DNA of 64,000 nucleotides. Source: Imtechella halotolerans (GTDB lineage: Bacteria; Bacteroidota; Bacteroidia; Flavobacteriales; Flavobacteriaceae). The translations under genes were made by a program, and so were the position numbers. Shown here one piece after another: positions 17,125-25,936 of this stretch (the stretch's first letter is position 1; every line of letters begins with the position of its first letter). The notes beneath the pieces were generated by a model, which did no database searches, was not told the origin of the DNA, and saw nothing but the letters and a program-made list of their open reading frames with translations. The stretch lies in NCBI RefSeq assembly GCF_028743515.2, contig NZ_CP117969.2, positions 253,001 through 317,000 on the forward strand, read 5' to 3'.

Positions 17125-18513
17125 ATGAAAGTAGGTATAAGGGTCATCATTTTGATGACATTTTTTTCGGGTTTTAGTCAGGAAATGACCTTGCGCAAAG
17201 GCGCTGTTATCGATAATTTAACCGTCTCTGATACACTTACTTCAACTTTTGCTCTATACCTGCCAACTACTTTTTCTTCCGAAAATCCAACGCCTATTGT
17301 TTTTGTAGTCGATCCACAACAGCGTGGAAAGCAGGCGCTTTCTCTGTTTTTGGAAGCGGCTGAAAAGTATAACTTTGCAATTGCTGCACCTAATTCTATT
17401 TCAGCCGATACAACCTTGGAAGAGAATACACGTAACTTTCTAGTTACATTTCAAAGGGTGTCTGAACTTCTGCGGTTGGATTCTAATCACATCTATATTG
17501 CGGGGCACCAGCAGGGAGGAGATGTGGCCTTGGTAGCACCTGCATTTATAAAGGGTATTAATGGATTAATTATTTCAGGGACTTCCATGAATCCTACGCA
17601 ATTGATGAATATGAAAAATCAATTTTTTGGGGTAATCAGTATCATAGGTATAGAGGATTATCGAATGATTGACCTTTGGAGTACCAGGCCATGGTTAACT
17701 AATCTAAAGAAATTTAATGAACTTTATTTGGTACAGGAAGGTAGCTCTTGGCCACTTCCGCAGTATTTAACTAAGGCTATGCGTTCCTTCCAACTTCAAA
17801 ATGTATTGAAAGCCAAAATGCCGAGAGTAGATTCAAAATTGACTGAAATGTATGCTGATGACATGGCTTTTGGGGCAGAATTAGAGGCCAAAGGCCACTA
17901 CGCTCAGGCCATGGAACTATATGAGTCTATGGAGTCAGATTATAAACCTCTTGTGGATATTTCCAGTTTGAAGGAACATATAAAAGAGTTGAAAAGGAAT
18001 AGTACTTATAAAGCTCAAGCCGCAACTAGAACCAAAGCTATTCAAGAAGAAATATATAAACGGGATGAGTTTATGGCTTTTATAGAAGAAGACATAAGTT
18101 CTAAAAATCTCTCTAATTTGGGATGGTGGTATGATACCTTGGATTTGTTAAAAAAGGATGAGCCAAATCAGGAAATGGCTTTTATGAATAAACGTTTATT
18201 GGCTTTTGTGGATGCATTGATTAGTGATCATCTTAAAAAATTGGTAAACGAGCCTAAAGATGATTCACACATATTTTTGTGGGTTTTACAAATCATGTTG
18301 AATGAAAAGCGATATGAATCCTATAAAAATATAATTTCTTTAAGTGCTGAGAATAGTGATTACGGTACGGCCTATTATTATCTGGAAGAAATGCTTAAAA
18401 ACGGCTATAAAGATGAGCAAGGGGTGTATTCAATAGAACATACCGCTATACTTCGAATTACTCCTGAGTTTAATGAACTTGTAAAGAAATATTTAGGAAC
18501 TTCGAGATACTAG
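17125..18513 (+). CDS. Secreted alpha/beta-hydrolase-like protein lacking the nucleophile serine, with helical C-terminal half
   Basis: The protein has 462 residues. A signal peptide (about 1-18, ending FSGFSQ) precedes an esterase/PHB-depolymerase-like alpha/beta-hydrolase domain (about 25-250). Where the nucleophile elbow GxSxG is expected it reads GHQQGG, so the serine is Gln129. The C-terminal half (about 250-460) is helical and contains TPR-like pieces (ELEAKGHYAQAMELYESMES, DYGTAYYYLEEMLKNGYKDE). The protein is probably a pseudo-enzyme that binds rather than hydrolyses, or uses another chemistry (inference). It acts in the periplasm or outside. Its stop overlaps that of the convergent gene by four bases. 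Confidence 0.65.
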   Translation: MKVGIRVIILMTFFSGFSQEMTLRKGAVIDNLTVSDTLTSTFALYLPTTFSSENPTPIVFVVDPQQRGKQALSLFLEAAEKYNFAIAAPNSISADTTLEENTRNFLVTFQRVSELLRLDSNHIYIAGHQQGGDVALVAPAFIKGINGLIISGTSMNPTQLMNMKNQFFGVISIIGIEDYRMIDLWSTRPWLTNLKKFNELYLVQEGSSWPLPQYLTKAMRSFQLQNVLKAKMPRVDSKLTEMYADDMAFGAELEAKGHYAQAMELYESMESDYKPLVDISSLKEHIKELKRNSTYKAQAATRTKAIQEEIYKRDEFMAFIEEDISSKNLSNLGWWYDTLDLLKKDEPNQEMAFMNKRLLAFVDALISDHLKKLVNEPKDDSHIFLWVLQIMLNEKRYESYKNIISLSAENSDYGTAYYYLEEMLKNGYKDEQGVYSIEHTAILRITPEFNELVKKYLGTSRY

Positions 18514-18938
18514 TTTTTTTGAAGTATCATGGCCTCCCAGCGGGTACGATATTTTTTAAATTGGGCCAATTCTTTTTTCAGAAGAGAAATATAGTCTCTT
18601 CCTTGAGTATAGTTTTTCTCGAGGTATTCACAATACAGTAAAAGGCGTTTAACTGTTTTGCGTAATGTAAAAACACTTATTTTTCGTAAGCGTAAGTCAA
18701 AATGTGAGTGAGTACTAGCTATACTAGGAGCTAAACTTAACGAGTCCATTACTAGGTGCATGGAATATTTGTCAACACTTTTGGAAGAAGATCCCATTTC
18801 TAGGATGTCCTTATCATTTGAAATATAAGACGCCAGATGGCGGCTTAGTGAGAATATCTCCAAAGCCTTTTTATATAATAACTCTTGAGTAAGATTATTA
18901 TCCGGTGATGAAGCAGCAGGTGACATAGTTTTTAGCAA
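18510..18938 (-). CDS. Uncharacterised helical protein, 142 residues
   Basis: I do not recognise a named family. The sequence is predicted mostly helical, with several amphipathic helices (LYKKALEIFSLSRHLASYI, TLRKTVKRLLLYCEYLEKN, LISLLKKELAQFKKYRTRWE-like) separated by a serine-rich segment (about 50-75). This suggests a small helical bundle in the cytosol. No signal peptide or membrane segment is seen. A second Met (codon 5) may be the true start. The gene is divergent from an Lrp regulator and convergent with the degenerate hydrolase. Base usage resembles the neighbours. Confidence 0.6.
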   Translation of the reverse strand: MLKTMSPAASSPDNNLTQELLYKKALEIFSLSRHLASYISNDKDILEMGSSSKSVDKYSMHLVMDSLSLAPSIASTHSHFDLRLRKISVFTLRKTVKRLLLYCEYLEKNYTQGRDYISLLKKELAQFKKYRTRWEAMILQKN

Positions 18939-19046
18939 TTTTCTACCTCAAAATTACTGGTAGTTTTTTATATTTGAATTTAATATTTAAATGTATAGAT
19001 AGTATTATATTTAATAATTAAAGTTTTTTAGTTAATTTATTTTAAA

Positions 19047-19502
19047 ATGATAAAAGACGATACTAACTGGAAAATCCTTATGCTTTTACAGCAAAACGCT
19101 CGAATGAGTAATGCTGAAATAGGTAGAATAGTTGGGCTAACTTCACCTGCTGTGGCTGATAGGATTAAGAAAATGGAAGACTTAGGAGTCATTAAAGGGT
19201 ATAGAGTGGATGTTGCCCATACAACTACGGGACATCAATTGAAAGCAATAATCATGCTTAAGGTGTTTTCTGGCCGCCTACAACCTTTTTTAGAAAAAGT
19301 TTCTGAGTTTAAAGAGGTTATTAATTGTTATCGAATAACGGGAATTGAAAACATTATCATGGAGGTGTTGTTGTTTGATCAGTCACATTTAGAAGAGTTT
19401 ATTGATAAGGTAATTCTTTATGGTGAGACCCGTACTCATATTGTATTGTCAAATGTGGTTGAAAACCGTCCAATAACGAACAAGCGGCGCGTAATGCGCT
19501 AG
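19047..19502 (+). CDS. Lrp/AsnC family transcriptional regulator
   Basis: The protein has 151 residues. An N-terminal winged helix-turn-helix (about 5-55, NWKILMLLQQNARMSNAEIGRIVGLTSPAVADRIKKME) is followed by the RAM/AsnC effector-binding domain (about 70-145, GHQLKAIIMLKVFSG, INCYRITGIENIIMEVLL). Family members bind DNA as octamer-like assemblies and respond to amino acids or related ligands. It is divergent from the 142-residue unknown gene, with a TATATTTG box at 18969-18976 on its side. Its stop overlaps the convergent MFS gene by four bases. Confidence 0.9.
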   Translation: MIKDDTNWKILMLLQQNARMSNAEIGRIVGLTSPAVADRIKKMEDLGVIKGYRVDVAHTTTGHQLKAIIMLKVFSGRLQPFLEKVSEFKEVINCYRITGIENIIMEVLLFDQSHLEEFIDKVILYGETRTHIVLSNVVENRPITNKRRVMR

Positions 19503-20722
19503 GCTATTTCTTTTTCTCGTTTTATTAGTTTTTCTAGATAAATTGCGAAAAATAAGCCTAGCACACATATGGCTGCCATGATCATCCAATTTGCTTTATA
19601 TCCAAACCAATCGATCATTGTCATTCCAAATTTAGTACTGACAATATGGGCCATAGAGAACGACATCGTGTAATACCCCATATATATACCTTCTACTCCC
19701 TTAGGAGATCTGTGCATTACAAACACATTTGAATTAGGAAAAGCAAACATTTCACCAAAACTCATTAGTAAAACAGATAATATAAGAATGCCTACCCAAC
19801 CCTCATAATAGAGAATGGCGAATGAGGGTATAAAGAATAGCATACTCAAAGTGAGCAACCTTGTGATATCTCTTTTTTGTTTTCCAAACCAACTTACCAA
19901 AGGCATTTCAAATAGAAACACCAAGAACCCGTTAAAGGCAAGCAAAAGGCCTGTGTGAAATTCAGAAAGGTTATACACCTTCTTATGATATAAAGGCATA
20001 GTGCTGAATAGCTGGAAGAATGCCACTGTGATCAAAAATGAAATAATCCATTGAATCCAAAACGGAGTGTCTTTAAAAATATGTTGTTTGGCCTTACTGA
20101 CTCCTACTAAGGGGTCAACCTCTTCTTCCGTAGTTTTTTTCTCTTTTACTAACCGAGTAAACAAAAGGATGGCCACCATACAAGTTAGTCCATCTATCCA
20201 AAATAACCCACCGTATCCTAAGGTAACAATGATGAGCCCGCCTAAGGCTGGTCCTAAGGCAAATCCTAAGTTAATAGCAAGGCGAACCAAGGTTAATGAG
20301 CGTGTGCGGTTTTCAGGTTTGCTATACGTTTTTAGTGAAACATACATAGCTGGTCTGAACATATCGGCTACTGTCATTAATACTAAAATTGCCACACATA
20401 AGGCTTCAAAGCTACGAATGTATTGTAGGGTAATAAAGAGTATGCCGCTAAGGAATAAACTGATTACCATAACTTTATAAAATCCTATTTTATCCGAAAT
20501 TTTTCCACCCAGATACGAACCTAGTAAAGATCCGATTCCGAAGAAAACCATTACCCATCCAACCTGTCCATAGCTTAAGTTCAGGTCTTCATTTAAATAC
20601 TTGGTTAAAAATGGTATGACCATGGTACCAGCTCGGTTTACAAAAGTAATGAGCGCAAGGTACCATACTTCTTTACGAAGACCTTTGAAGGAATTTACAT
20701 ATCCAGAGAAAAACTTTTTCAT
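19499..20722 (-). CDS. MFS exporter (drug:proton antiporter type)
   Basis: The protein has 407 residues from the ATG at 20722. The longer TTG reading starts inside the terminator region and is rejected. About twelve hydrophobic helices fit the major facilitator fold. The loop after helix 2 reads GGKISDKIGFYK, the motif A of drug/proton antiporters. The central loop is charged (about 195-215). Family members pump small toxic compounds out across the inner membrane. The 5' leader carries a promoter box, a 22-codon ORF and an intrinsic terminator ending 15 bases before the start codon, the layout of ribosome-mediated attenuation as in antibiotic resistance genes. Confidence 0.85.
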   Translation of the reverse strand: MKKFFSGYVNSFKGLRKEVWYLALITFVNRAGTMVIPFLTKYLNEDLNLSYGQVGWVMVFFGIGSLLGSYLGGKISDKIGFYKVMVISLFLSGILFITLQYIRSFEALCVAILVLMTVADMFRPAMYVSLKTYSKPENRTRSLTLVRLAINLGFALGPALGGLIIVTLGYGGLFWIDGLTCMVAILLFTRLVKEKKTTEEEVDPLVGVSKAKQHIFKDTPFWIQWIISFLITVAFFQLFSTMPLYHKKVYNLSEFHTGLLLAFNGFLVFLFEMPLVSWFGKQKRDITRLLTLSMLFFIPSFAILYYEGWVGILILSVLLMSFGEMFAFPNSNVFVMHRSPKGVEGIYMGYYTMSFSMAHIVSTKFGMTMIDWFGYKANWMIMAAICVLGLFFAIYLEKLIKREKEIA

Positions 20723-20736
20723 GCTTAGTGGCAATT

Positions 20737-20763
20737 AAAAAAGCCCGACGAAATACGCCGGGC
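20737..20763 (-). terminator. Leader terminator (attenuator) before the MFS gene
   Basis: On the minus strand, gcccggcg and cgtcgggc form a stem (one A-C mismatch) with a 5-base loop, followed by six T's, 14 bases before the MFS start codon. A transcript from the upstream leader would stop here unless the hairpin is prevented. Its loop and 3' arm (atttcg and tcgg) are complementary to cgaaat and ccg within the last codons of the leader ORF, giving a possible antiterminator. Confidence 0.75.
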
Positions 20764-20788
20764 CTCTTGAAATACTTGAATATAATCA

Positions 20789-20857
20789 TTAAGATTTCGC
20801 ATACCGGCATACGTACGTATACTTATTCACCGTGGTAATTGAAATCTGCTTAGTCAT
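20789..20857 (-). CDS. 22-residue leader peptide before the MFS gene
   Basis: The ORF runs from ATG (20857-20855) to TAA (20791-20789) and encodes MTKQISITTVNKYTYVCRYA plus KS. A TAAGTTTG promoter box lies 20 bases upstream on the minus strand, and a strong terminator lies 25 bases downstream, before the MFS start. The last codons overlap the sequence that can pair with the terminator. A ribosome stalled early would leave that segment free to form the antiterminator, while normal translation would cover it. The role as an attenuator leader is inferred from layout; there is no amino-acid run that would suggest a biosynthetic leader. Confidence 0.55.
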   Translation of the reverse strand: MTKQISITTVNKYTYVCRYAKS

Positions 20858-20877
20858 AACTGAAATTTTGTTTCGAA

Positions 20878-20885
20878 CAAACTTA
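20878..20885 (-). promoter_or_regulatory. Candidate -7 element for the MFS leader
   Basis: On the minus strand the bases read TAAGTTTG (TAnnTTTG), placing transcription start a few bases before the leader ATG. No good TTG is seen at the -33 position. Confidence 0.4.
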
Positions 20886-20905
20886 GGTAAAATTATGTTT
20901 AGTTG

Positions 20906-20913
20906 TATTTTTG
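20906..20913 (+). promoter_or_regulatory. Candidate -7 element for the DUF1684 gene
   Basis: TATTTTTG fits TAnnTTTG, 35 bases before the start codon. The -33 element is not clear. Confidence 0.35.
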
Positions 20914-20948
20914 AAAACAAGTAAAATTTCAATTAATTTTTTCGAATT

Positions 20949-21599
20949 ATGAAGATGTCTTATTTTTTGCTACTTATTTTCAGTGTGTTGAGTGTTTCAT
21001 GTGACTCTGGAAAAAAATATCACGATGGTACCCCTGAAGAAAAGGCCTTCAAGAGTCATAGAGAACGAATAGAGTCATTTCAGGATAAATTAAATAAAGA
21101 ATTCAATGATTCAAAGCTTACACCGCTGTTACCAGAAGATTTTAAGAACTTTAAGCAACTTGATTTTTTTCCAATTGACACATCATATGCACTAATGGCT
21201 TATTTTGAGCGTACTCCTAATGAAAAACCTTTTATGATGCCTACTACTACTGATCGGGTAGTGCTTGAGGTTCAATATGGAATACTTCATTTTACGATAG
21301 ATGAAAACAAGTATTCTCTAGCTGTATATCAAAATCAAGAACTCGTTAAGCAAGAAGAGTATAAAGATTATCTTTTCTTACCTTTTATGGATGATACTAA
21401 TGGCGAAGAAACCTATGGAGGTGGTCGGTATTTAGATATGAGAATTCCTGAAAAGGATTCTGTACTTCTTGATTTCAATACGGCCTATAATCCATACTGT
21501 GTCTATAACCCTAAGTTTTCATGTCCATTAGTGCCTGAGAGAAATTATATCCCAGTTCGCATCCCTGTAGGGATTAAGGACTTTAAGACTAAAGATTAA
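20949..21599 (+). CDS. DUF1684 lipoprotein
   Basis: The protein has 216 residues. The N-terminus MKMSYFLLLIFSVLSVSCDS is a lipoprotein signal with Cys19 as the acylation site. The remainder matches DUF1684: SHRERIESFQDKLNKEF near the start, a strand-rich core, then the hallmark C-terminal stretch with LDFNTAYNPYCVYNP and CPLVPERNYIPVRIPVGIKD. DUF1684 proteins have unknown function; the conserved Asn-Pro-Tyr-Cys and Cys-Pro-Leu segments are their strongest feature and may form a metal or redox site (inference). It is divergent from the MFS leader, and its stop overlaps the convergent SRPBCC gene by four bases. Confidence 0.88.
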   Translation: MKMSYFLLLIFSVLSVSCDSGKKYHDGTPEEKAFKSHRERIESFQDKLNKEFNDSKLTPLLPEDFKNFKQLDFFPIDTSYALMAYFERTPNEKPFMMPTTTDRVVLEVQYGILHFTIDENKYSLAVYQNQELVKQEEYKDYLFLPFMDDTNGEETYGGGRYLDMRIPEKDSVLLDFNTAYNPYCVYNPKFSCPLVPERNYIPVRIPVGIKDFKTKD

Positions 21600-22579
21600 T
21601 TAGCTGTTAGACTTTCTATAGATTTCTGCTCAATAGGAATCCATATCTCAGTAAACCAGTTCGCTGGATTTTTAGTGTCTTTTTCCCCTTTTACTAATTG
21701 TAATTTTAGGGGAAGAGTTTCGCTTATTTTGTATCCCGTTTTTTGAGCGTAGTTCTCTACTTCTTTGATGGCTTTGGGTAGATAGGTATACCCTCCTTTA
21801 AGTGTTGCATTAACATAAGTGGTATTGGGCAACTTTCTGATCTGATATTCCTTGTCTATTGGCAGGTCAGGTACAACAGATGTGGTGAGATAAGCAATAT
21901 GGTAATTCTCCTTGGTTGAAAGTATAAAGGGAGATTTTTGTAGTATTAGACTATCTTGTTTTGCTAACAATACTAGTTTTTCAGCTGCCGAATCAGCTAT
22001 TGAAAGAGAGGTGATCGCAGTAGAAATGATCCATTGTTCTGGTTGATTACCAATGTTTTTTATTTTAATTGAATGAACATTCATTTGTTGCTCAAGATAG
22101 TTGTTTATGTTGGTAGAGGCCTCTAAATAGGATGATAATTGTTTGTTAGGGTATCCTTTCCAAAGTGATAAAATTTTTTCCCAAAAGCTTAGTTGACCAT
22201 GGAGTGTTACCTTTGCTGTAGTTTGAGAATGTTCCTGTGAAAGTTCCCAGGATGAATTTATGGGAGAATGACCTTCAATTTTTATTTGGTGTTCTATAAA
22301 AGAAGGGGTATTTTGTTTATGTACACCTACTGTAATTAGTCTATTATTGGCACGCCAATGAACATTATTTGTATCGGTGTATTGAGAGGTTTTTTTAAGA
22401 TTAGGTAACCAAAGGTTCCAATCTTTAGTGTTTTGTAACGCTTCGAAGACTACCTCCTTTGGAGCACTAATACCAATTGATTTATGTATCGCATAAGAGC
22501 TTTCCAAATTGGAAATAAATACAAAAAAAATGGCTCCAGAAATAAGGAATAACGTCAGTAGGTATTTTAAAATTTTCAT
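21596..22579 (-). CDS. SRPBCC (START-like) domain protein with GyrI-like effector-binding domain
   Basis: The protein has 327 residues. One N-terminal membrane helix (about 3-23, YLLTLFLISGAIFFVFISN) is followed by an SRPBCC/polyketide-cyclase-like domain (about 30-160, SIGISAPKEVVFEALQNTKDWNLWLPNLK is the typical opening). A C-terminal AraC-type/GyrI-like effector-binding domain follows (about 185-322, TYVNATLKGGYTYLPKAIKEVENYA). Both folds bind hydrophobic or cationic small molecules. The protein is anchored at the membrane, probably facing the periplasm. The ligand is unknown. Its stop overlaps the DUF1684 stop by four bases. Confidence 0.8.
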   Translation of the reverse strand: MKILKYLLTLFLISGAIFFVFISNLESSYAIHKSIGISAPKEVVFEALQNTKDWNLWLPNLKKTSQYTDTNNVHWRANNRLITVGVHKQNTPSFIEHQIKIEGHSPINSSWELSQEHSQTTAKVTLHGQLSFWEKILSLWKGYPNKQLSSYLEASTNINNYLEQQMNVHSIKIKNIGNQPEQWIISTAITSLSIADSAAEKLVLLAKQDSLILQKSPFILSTKENYHIAYLTTSVVPDLPIDKEYQIRKLPNTTYVNATLKGGYTYLPKAIKEVENYAQKTGYKISETLPLKLQLVKGEKDTKNPANWFTEIWIPIEQKSIESLTAN

Positions 22580-22673
22580 GGAGCGGCTAGGTTCTCAGTT
22601 GGTTCACTAAACTACTAATTTTTACCTAAATACCATCTAAAAATTTAGTGAAAATAAATTCAGAAACAGGGTG

Positions 22674-22859
22674 CTATTTCAGTAGGTATTTAATAGCAAA
22701 AAGGGAGGCTATAAATAGTAAAAAATAGAGTAATACTTTCAAGCTGCCTTTGTAGAAACGTTTGTGAAGCTTGATGTCTTTTCGATAACTTATGATAATT
22801 ATAATTACAAAGCTTATTGCAAAAAGAATGGCAAAAACAACTTGTCCTTTACTGAACAT
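22674..22859 (-). CDS. Small two-helix membrane protein, 61 residues
   Basis: There are two hydrophobic helices, about residues 6-25 (QVVFAILFAISFVIIIIISY) and 43-60, separated by a basic loop (RKDIKLHKRFYKGS) that would face the cytoplasm by the positive-inside rule. From memory, closely similar short proteins are widespread in Flavobacteriaceae without a known function. It stands alone, divergent from the MazG-like gene. Length and composition suggest a real gene. Confidence 0.75.
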   Translation of the reverse strand: MFSKGQVVFAILFAISFVIIIIISYRKDIKLHKRFYKGSLKVLLYFLLFIASLFAIKYLLK

Positions 22860-22966
22860 ATTTTTATAATTTTATGCGAAGTTACATATTTAGAATGGTA
22901 GATGGTATATGTCTTTGCTAGAAGTTTACAATTCTAAATTAATTTTAATCCGTGATACTACATTTT

Positions 22967-23359
22967 ATGAAAGAAAAATTAAATGCTGTAGCCGAATTTC
23001 ATGAGGCTTTTGGATTGGGGGTTAATGAAGTTCCCAGGGCTTACTTAGGTGAGCAATTGGTGAAATTACGTTTTAACCTAATGGCTGAGGAAAATGAAGA
23101 ATATTTAGAGGCTGCTCAAAATAATGATTTAGAGGAAGTTGCCGATGCTTTAGGTGATATGCTCTATATCTTGTGTGGAACTATTTTAGAACATGGATTA
23201 CAACATAAAATTGAAGAAGTTTTTAATGAGATCCAACGAAGTAATATGAGTAAATTGGGGGAAGACGGGAAACCTATTTACAGGGAGGATGGGAAGGTTA
23301 TGAAAGGCCCTAATTATTTCAAACCTAATATAGCAGCTATACTGTCGAAGGATATGTAA
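22967..23359 (+). CDS. MazG-like nucleotide pyrophosphohydrolase
   Basis: The protein has 130 residues from the ATG at 22967; an upstream GTG at 22952 is the alternative. The core MAEENEEYLEAAQNNDLEEVADALGDMLYIL has the ExxE ... ExxD pattern of the all-alpha NTP pyrophosphohydrolase superfamily, which binds magnesium and cleaves NTPs to NMP and pyrophosphate. The C-terminal segment SNMSKLGEDGKPIYREDGKVMKGPNYF is typical of the phage/bacterial MazG-like house-cleaning branch. It likely removes non-canonical nucleotides in the cytosol; the substrate is unknown. Confidence 0.85.
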   Translation: MKEKLNAVAEFHEAFGLGVNEVPRAYLGEQLVKLRFNLMAEENEEYLEAAQNNDLEEVADALGDMLYILCGTILEHGLQHKIEEVFNEIQRSNMSKLGEDGKPIYREDGKVMKGPNYFKPNIAAILSKDM

Positions 23360-23431
23360 AATACATAGATTAATATGTTATACATAATAGGATTTTTGTA
23401 TTTTTAACGTTCATTAAAGTTTGTATAAAAT

Positions 23432-25870
23432 ATGAAAAGTATTAACCTGCTTTTATTTAGTTTTCTGTGTATTAGTGCATATTTGAATGGGCAAGAAAAT
23501 CGTGAGGTAACAATTCTTAAAGATCATTGGAAATTTACTAAAGGGACTCACAATGGTGCGATTCAGCCCGACTTTAATGATTCGGATTGGCAATCAATTT
23601 CCCTCCCTCATGATTGGGCTATTTCAGGACCTTTTATTAAAGGTGGAGATGGACCCACAGGTAAATTACCATGGAAAGATGAAGGATGGTATCGCAATAA
23701 AATTCATGTTCCTCAGCACTACAAAGGGAAGCAAGTGTATTTGCTTTTTGATGGAATCATGGCTTTTCCTAAAGTATATTTTAATGGGGCATTTGTGGGT
23801 GAATGGGATTATGGATACAATTCTTTTTATTTAGATATTACTGATTTTATTATACCTGGAAGTGAAAATACATTAACTATTCAAGTAGATACACGTAAAC
23901 ATGATAGTCGATGGTATCCTGGTGCTGGAATTTATCGCAAAATTAGTATGATTGCTGTAAATCCTGTTCATGTGGATATATGGGGTACCTATGTAACAAC
24001 TCCGATCATTAAACCATCTTATGCGGATGTACGTATCATGACTCAGGTTCGCAACGCTTCAGGTGCAGAAGAAAAAATTCAAATTCAACAAACAATATTC
24101 AACCAGGAAGGTAAATTAGTAGCTACCAAGGAATCTACGGCCCTGGTAAGGGCTTCTTCTGCCAAGGAAGTAGAAGTTACCATCCCACTTACAAGTCCAA
24201 GGAAATGGGATATTTCGGATCCTCATCTTTACACACTTACAACAACTATTAAGAAAGGGAAAGAAATTCTAGATGTCTATAATACCACATTTGGCGTGCG
24301 ATCCATTGCTTTTACCGCAGACGATGGTTTTCATCTCAATGGACGACGTGTTCAATTAAAGGGAGTTAATCTCCATCATGATCATGGCCCATTAGGGGCT
24401 GTATTTAACAAGAGAGCTATGGAACGTCAGTTAGAAATTATGAAATCCATGGGAGTGAATGCCATTAGAACAAGTCATAACACACCTGCTCCTGAGGTTA
24501 TGGAATTATGTGATCGAATGGGTATTTTGGTTTTTTCTGAAGTATTTGACAAGTATGACGGGAAAATGGATTTTGATCCAGAAATAACCAACTTTGATGA
24601 ATTCTCACAACGAAATATTAAAAATTATATTCTCAGGGATCGAAACCATCCTTCTATATTTATATGGAGTGTTGGAAATGAAATAGGGGATGTTTCTTGG
24701 AATATAGATAATGGTTTTCATCGACTTCATACCATGCTAAATTATGTCAATAAATACGATCCCACCAGACCTACGACTTTAGTGTGTGATAGTGAGGCTA
24801 GTGCAGCACTACGTCATTTTGATTATTACGATGTGCACAATTGGAACTATGGTCGTAGATATACATTGGCACGTAAGTTAGAACCTAACAAGTCTGTTAT
24901 TATTAGTGAATCATCCTCAACTGTTAGTACAAGAGGGTATTATGATTTGAATTTACCAAAAACTAAAACAGATTTTTCTAAAACTACGCTCCAGGTAAGT
25001 TCCTATGACTTAAACGCACCAGCATGGGCAGAGATGCCGGATGATGATTTTATGTGGCAAGAGGAGGATTCTTATGTGGCTGGAGAATTTGTATGGACAG
25101 GATTTGATTATTTAGGCGAGCCTACACCTTATCACAATGATTGGGCCAAGGAAAACGGGTTGACCGATGCCCATGCCTCCTATAGTTCGTATTTTGGGAT
25201 TGTAGATTTAGTAGGAATCCCTAAAGATCGTTATTATCTTTATAAAAGTTATTGGAATCCTGACCAAACAACCGTTCATATACTACCCCACTGGAATTGG
25301 GAAGGTAAAGAAGGAACATCGATTCCAGTATTTGTATATACTAATGGCGATTGCGTAGAATTATTTCTTAATGGCAAATCCTTAGGTAAACGCTGTAAGA
25401 ATCCGACATCAACAATTGCAACCCAACGATATCGTATTCTGTGGGATTCTGTAGAATATGCACCTGGGGAATTAAAAGCAGTGGCTTATAAGGAAGGATC
25501 TGTGATTGGTGAGCAAGTACTAAAGACAGCCGGGGAGGCCTACCAGCTTCGTTTAAGTCCTGATAGAAAAGTAATTAAATCAGACGGAGAGGATCTTACT
25601 TATATTTTGATAGAAGCATTTGATAAAAATGGAAATCCTCAGCCCTTGGCGGATCATCAGGTGCAGTTTGAAATTAAAGGAGAAGCGGTCATAAAAGGGG
25701 TAGGCAATGGTAACCCAAGATCCTATGAGCCATTTCAAGCATCTACTGTACGTCTATTTTATGGAAAAGCCATGTTGATTTTGGGATCTCAATACAGTGA
25801 AGGAAAAGTGACTGTCAAAGCAAGTTCAGAAGGCCTAAAATCAGCTACCACTATAATTACCATAGAGTAA
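23432..25870 (+). CDS. Glycoside hydrolase family 2 enzyme (beta-galactosidase-like), secreted
   Basis: The protein has 812 residues. A signal peptide (about 1-20, ending AYLNGQ) precedes the GH2 sugar-binding domain (about 28-190, HDWAISGPF, YRNKIHVP), an immunoglobulin-like domain, the TIM barrel (about 300-600) and C-terminal beta domains of the DUF4982 and Ig types. The acid/base is Glu417 (SVGNEIGD) and the nucleophile probably Glu493 (IISESSS). Such enzymes cleave terminal beta-galactosides, glucuronides or mannosides in the periplasm. No SusCD pair or sulfatase adjoins it, so it is not part of an obvious polysaccharide utilisation locus. The exact sugar is unknown. Confidence 0.87.
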   Translation: MKSINLLLFSFLCISAYLNGQENREVTILKDHWKFTKGTHNGAIQPDFNDSDWQSISLPHDWAISGPFIKGGDGPTGKLPWKDEGWYRNKIHVPQHYKGKQVYLLFDGIMAFPKVYFNGAFVGEWDYGYNSFYLDITDFIIPGSENTLTIQVDTRKHDSRWYPGAGIYRKISMIAVNPVHVDIWGTYVTTPIIKPSYADVRIMTQVRNASGAEEKIQIQQTIFNQEGKLVATKESTALVRASSAKEVEVTIPLTSPRKWDISDPHLYTLTTTIKKGKEILDVYNTTFGVRSIAFTADDGFHLNGRRVQLKGVNLHHDHGPLGAVFNKRAMERQLEIMKSMGVNAIRTSHNTPAPEVMELCDRMGILVFSEVFDKYDGKMDFDPEITNFDEFSQRNIKNYILRDRNHPSIFIWSVGNEIGDVSWNIDNGFHRLHTMLNYVNKYDPTRPTTLVCDSEASAALRHFDYYDVHNWNYGRRYTLARKLEPNKSVIISESSSTVSTRGYYDLNLPKTKTDFSKTTLQVSSYDLNAPAWAEMPDDDFMWQEEDSYVAGEFVWTGFDYLGEPTPYHNDWAKENGLTDAHASYSSYFGIVDLVGIPKDRYYLYKSYWNPDQTTVHILPHWNWEGKEGTSIPVFVYTNGDCVELFLNGKSLGKRCKNPTSTIATQRYRILWDSVEYAPGELKAVAYKEGSVIGEQVLKTAGEAYQLRLSPDRKVIKSDGEDLTYILIEAFDKNGNPQPLADHQVQFEIKGEAVIKGVGNGNPRSYEPFQASTVRLFYGKAMLILGSQYSEGKVTVKASSEGLKSATTIITIE

Positions 25871-25889
25871 GACTGAACCTAATATATGT

Positions 25890-25920
25890 AAAAAAAGCTC
25901 GGAATTTCCGAGCTTTTTTA
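25890..25920. terminator. Bidirectional terminator between GH2 and ilvE
   Basis: The arms aaaaaagctcgg and ccgagctttttt pair perfectly with a short AATTT loop and provide A/T runs on both sides. Confidence 0.9.
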
Positions 25921-25936
25921 TATAATTTACTATATA

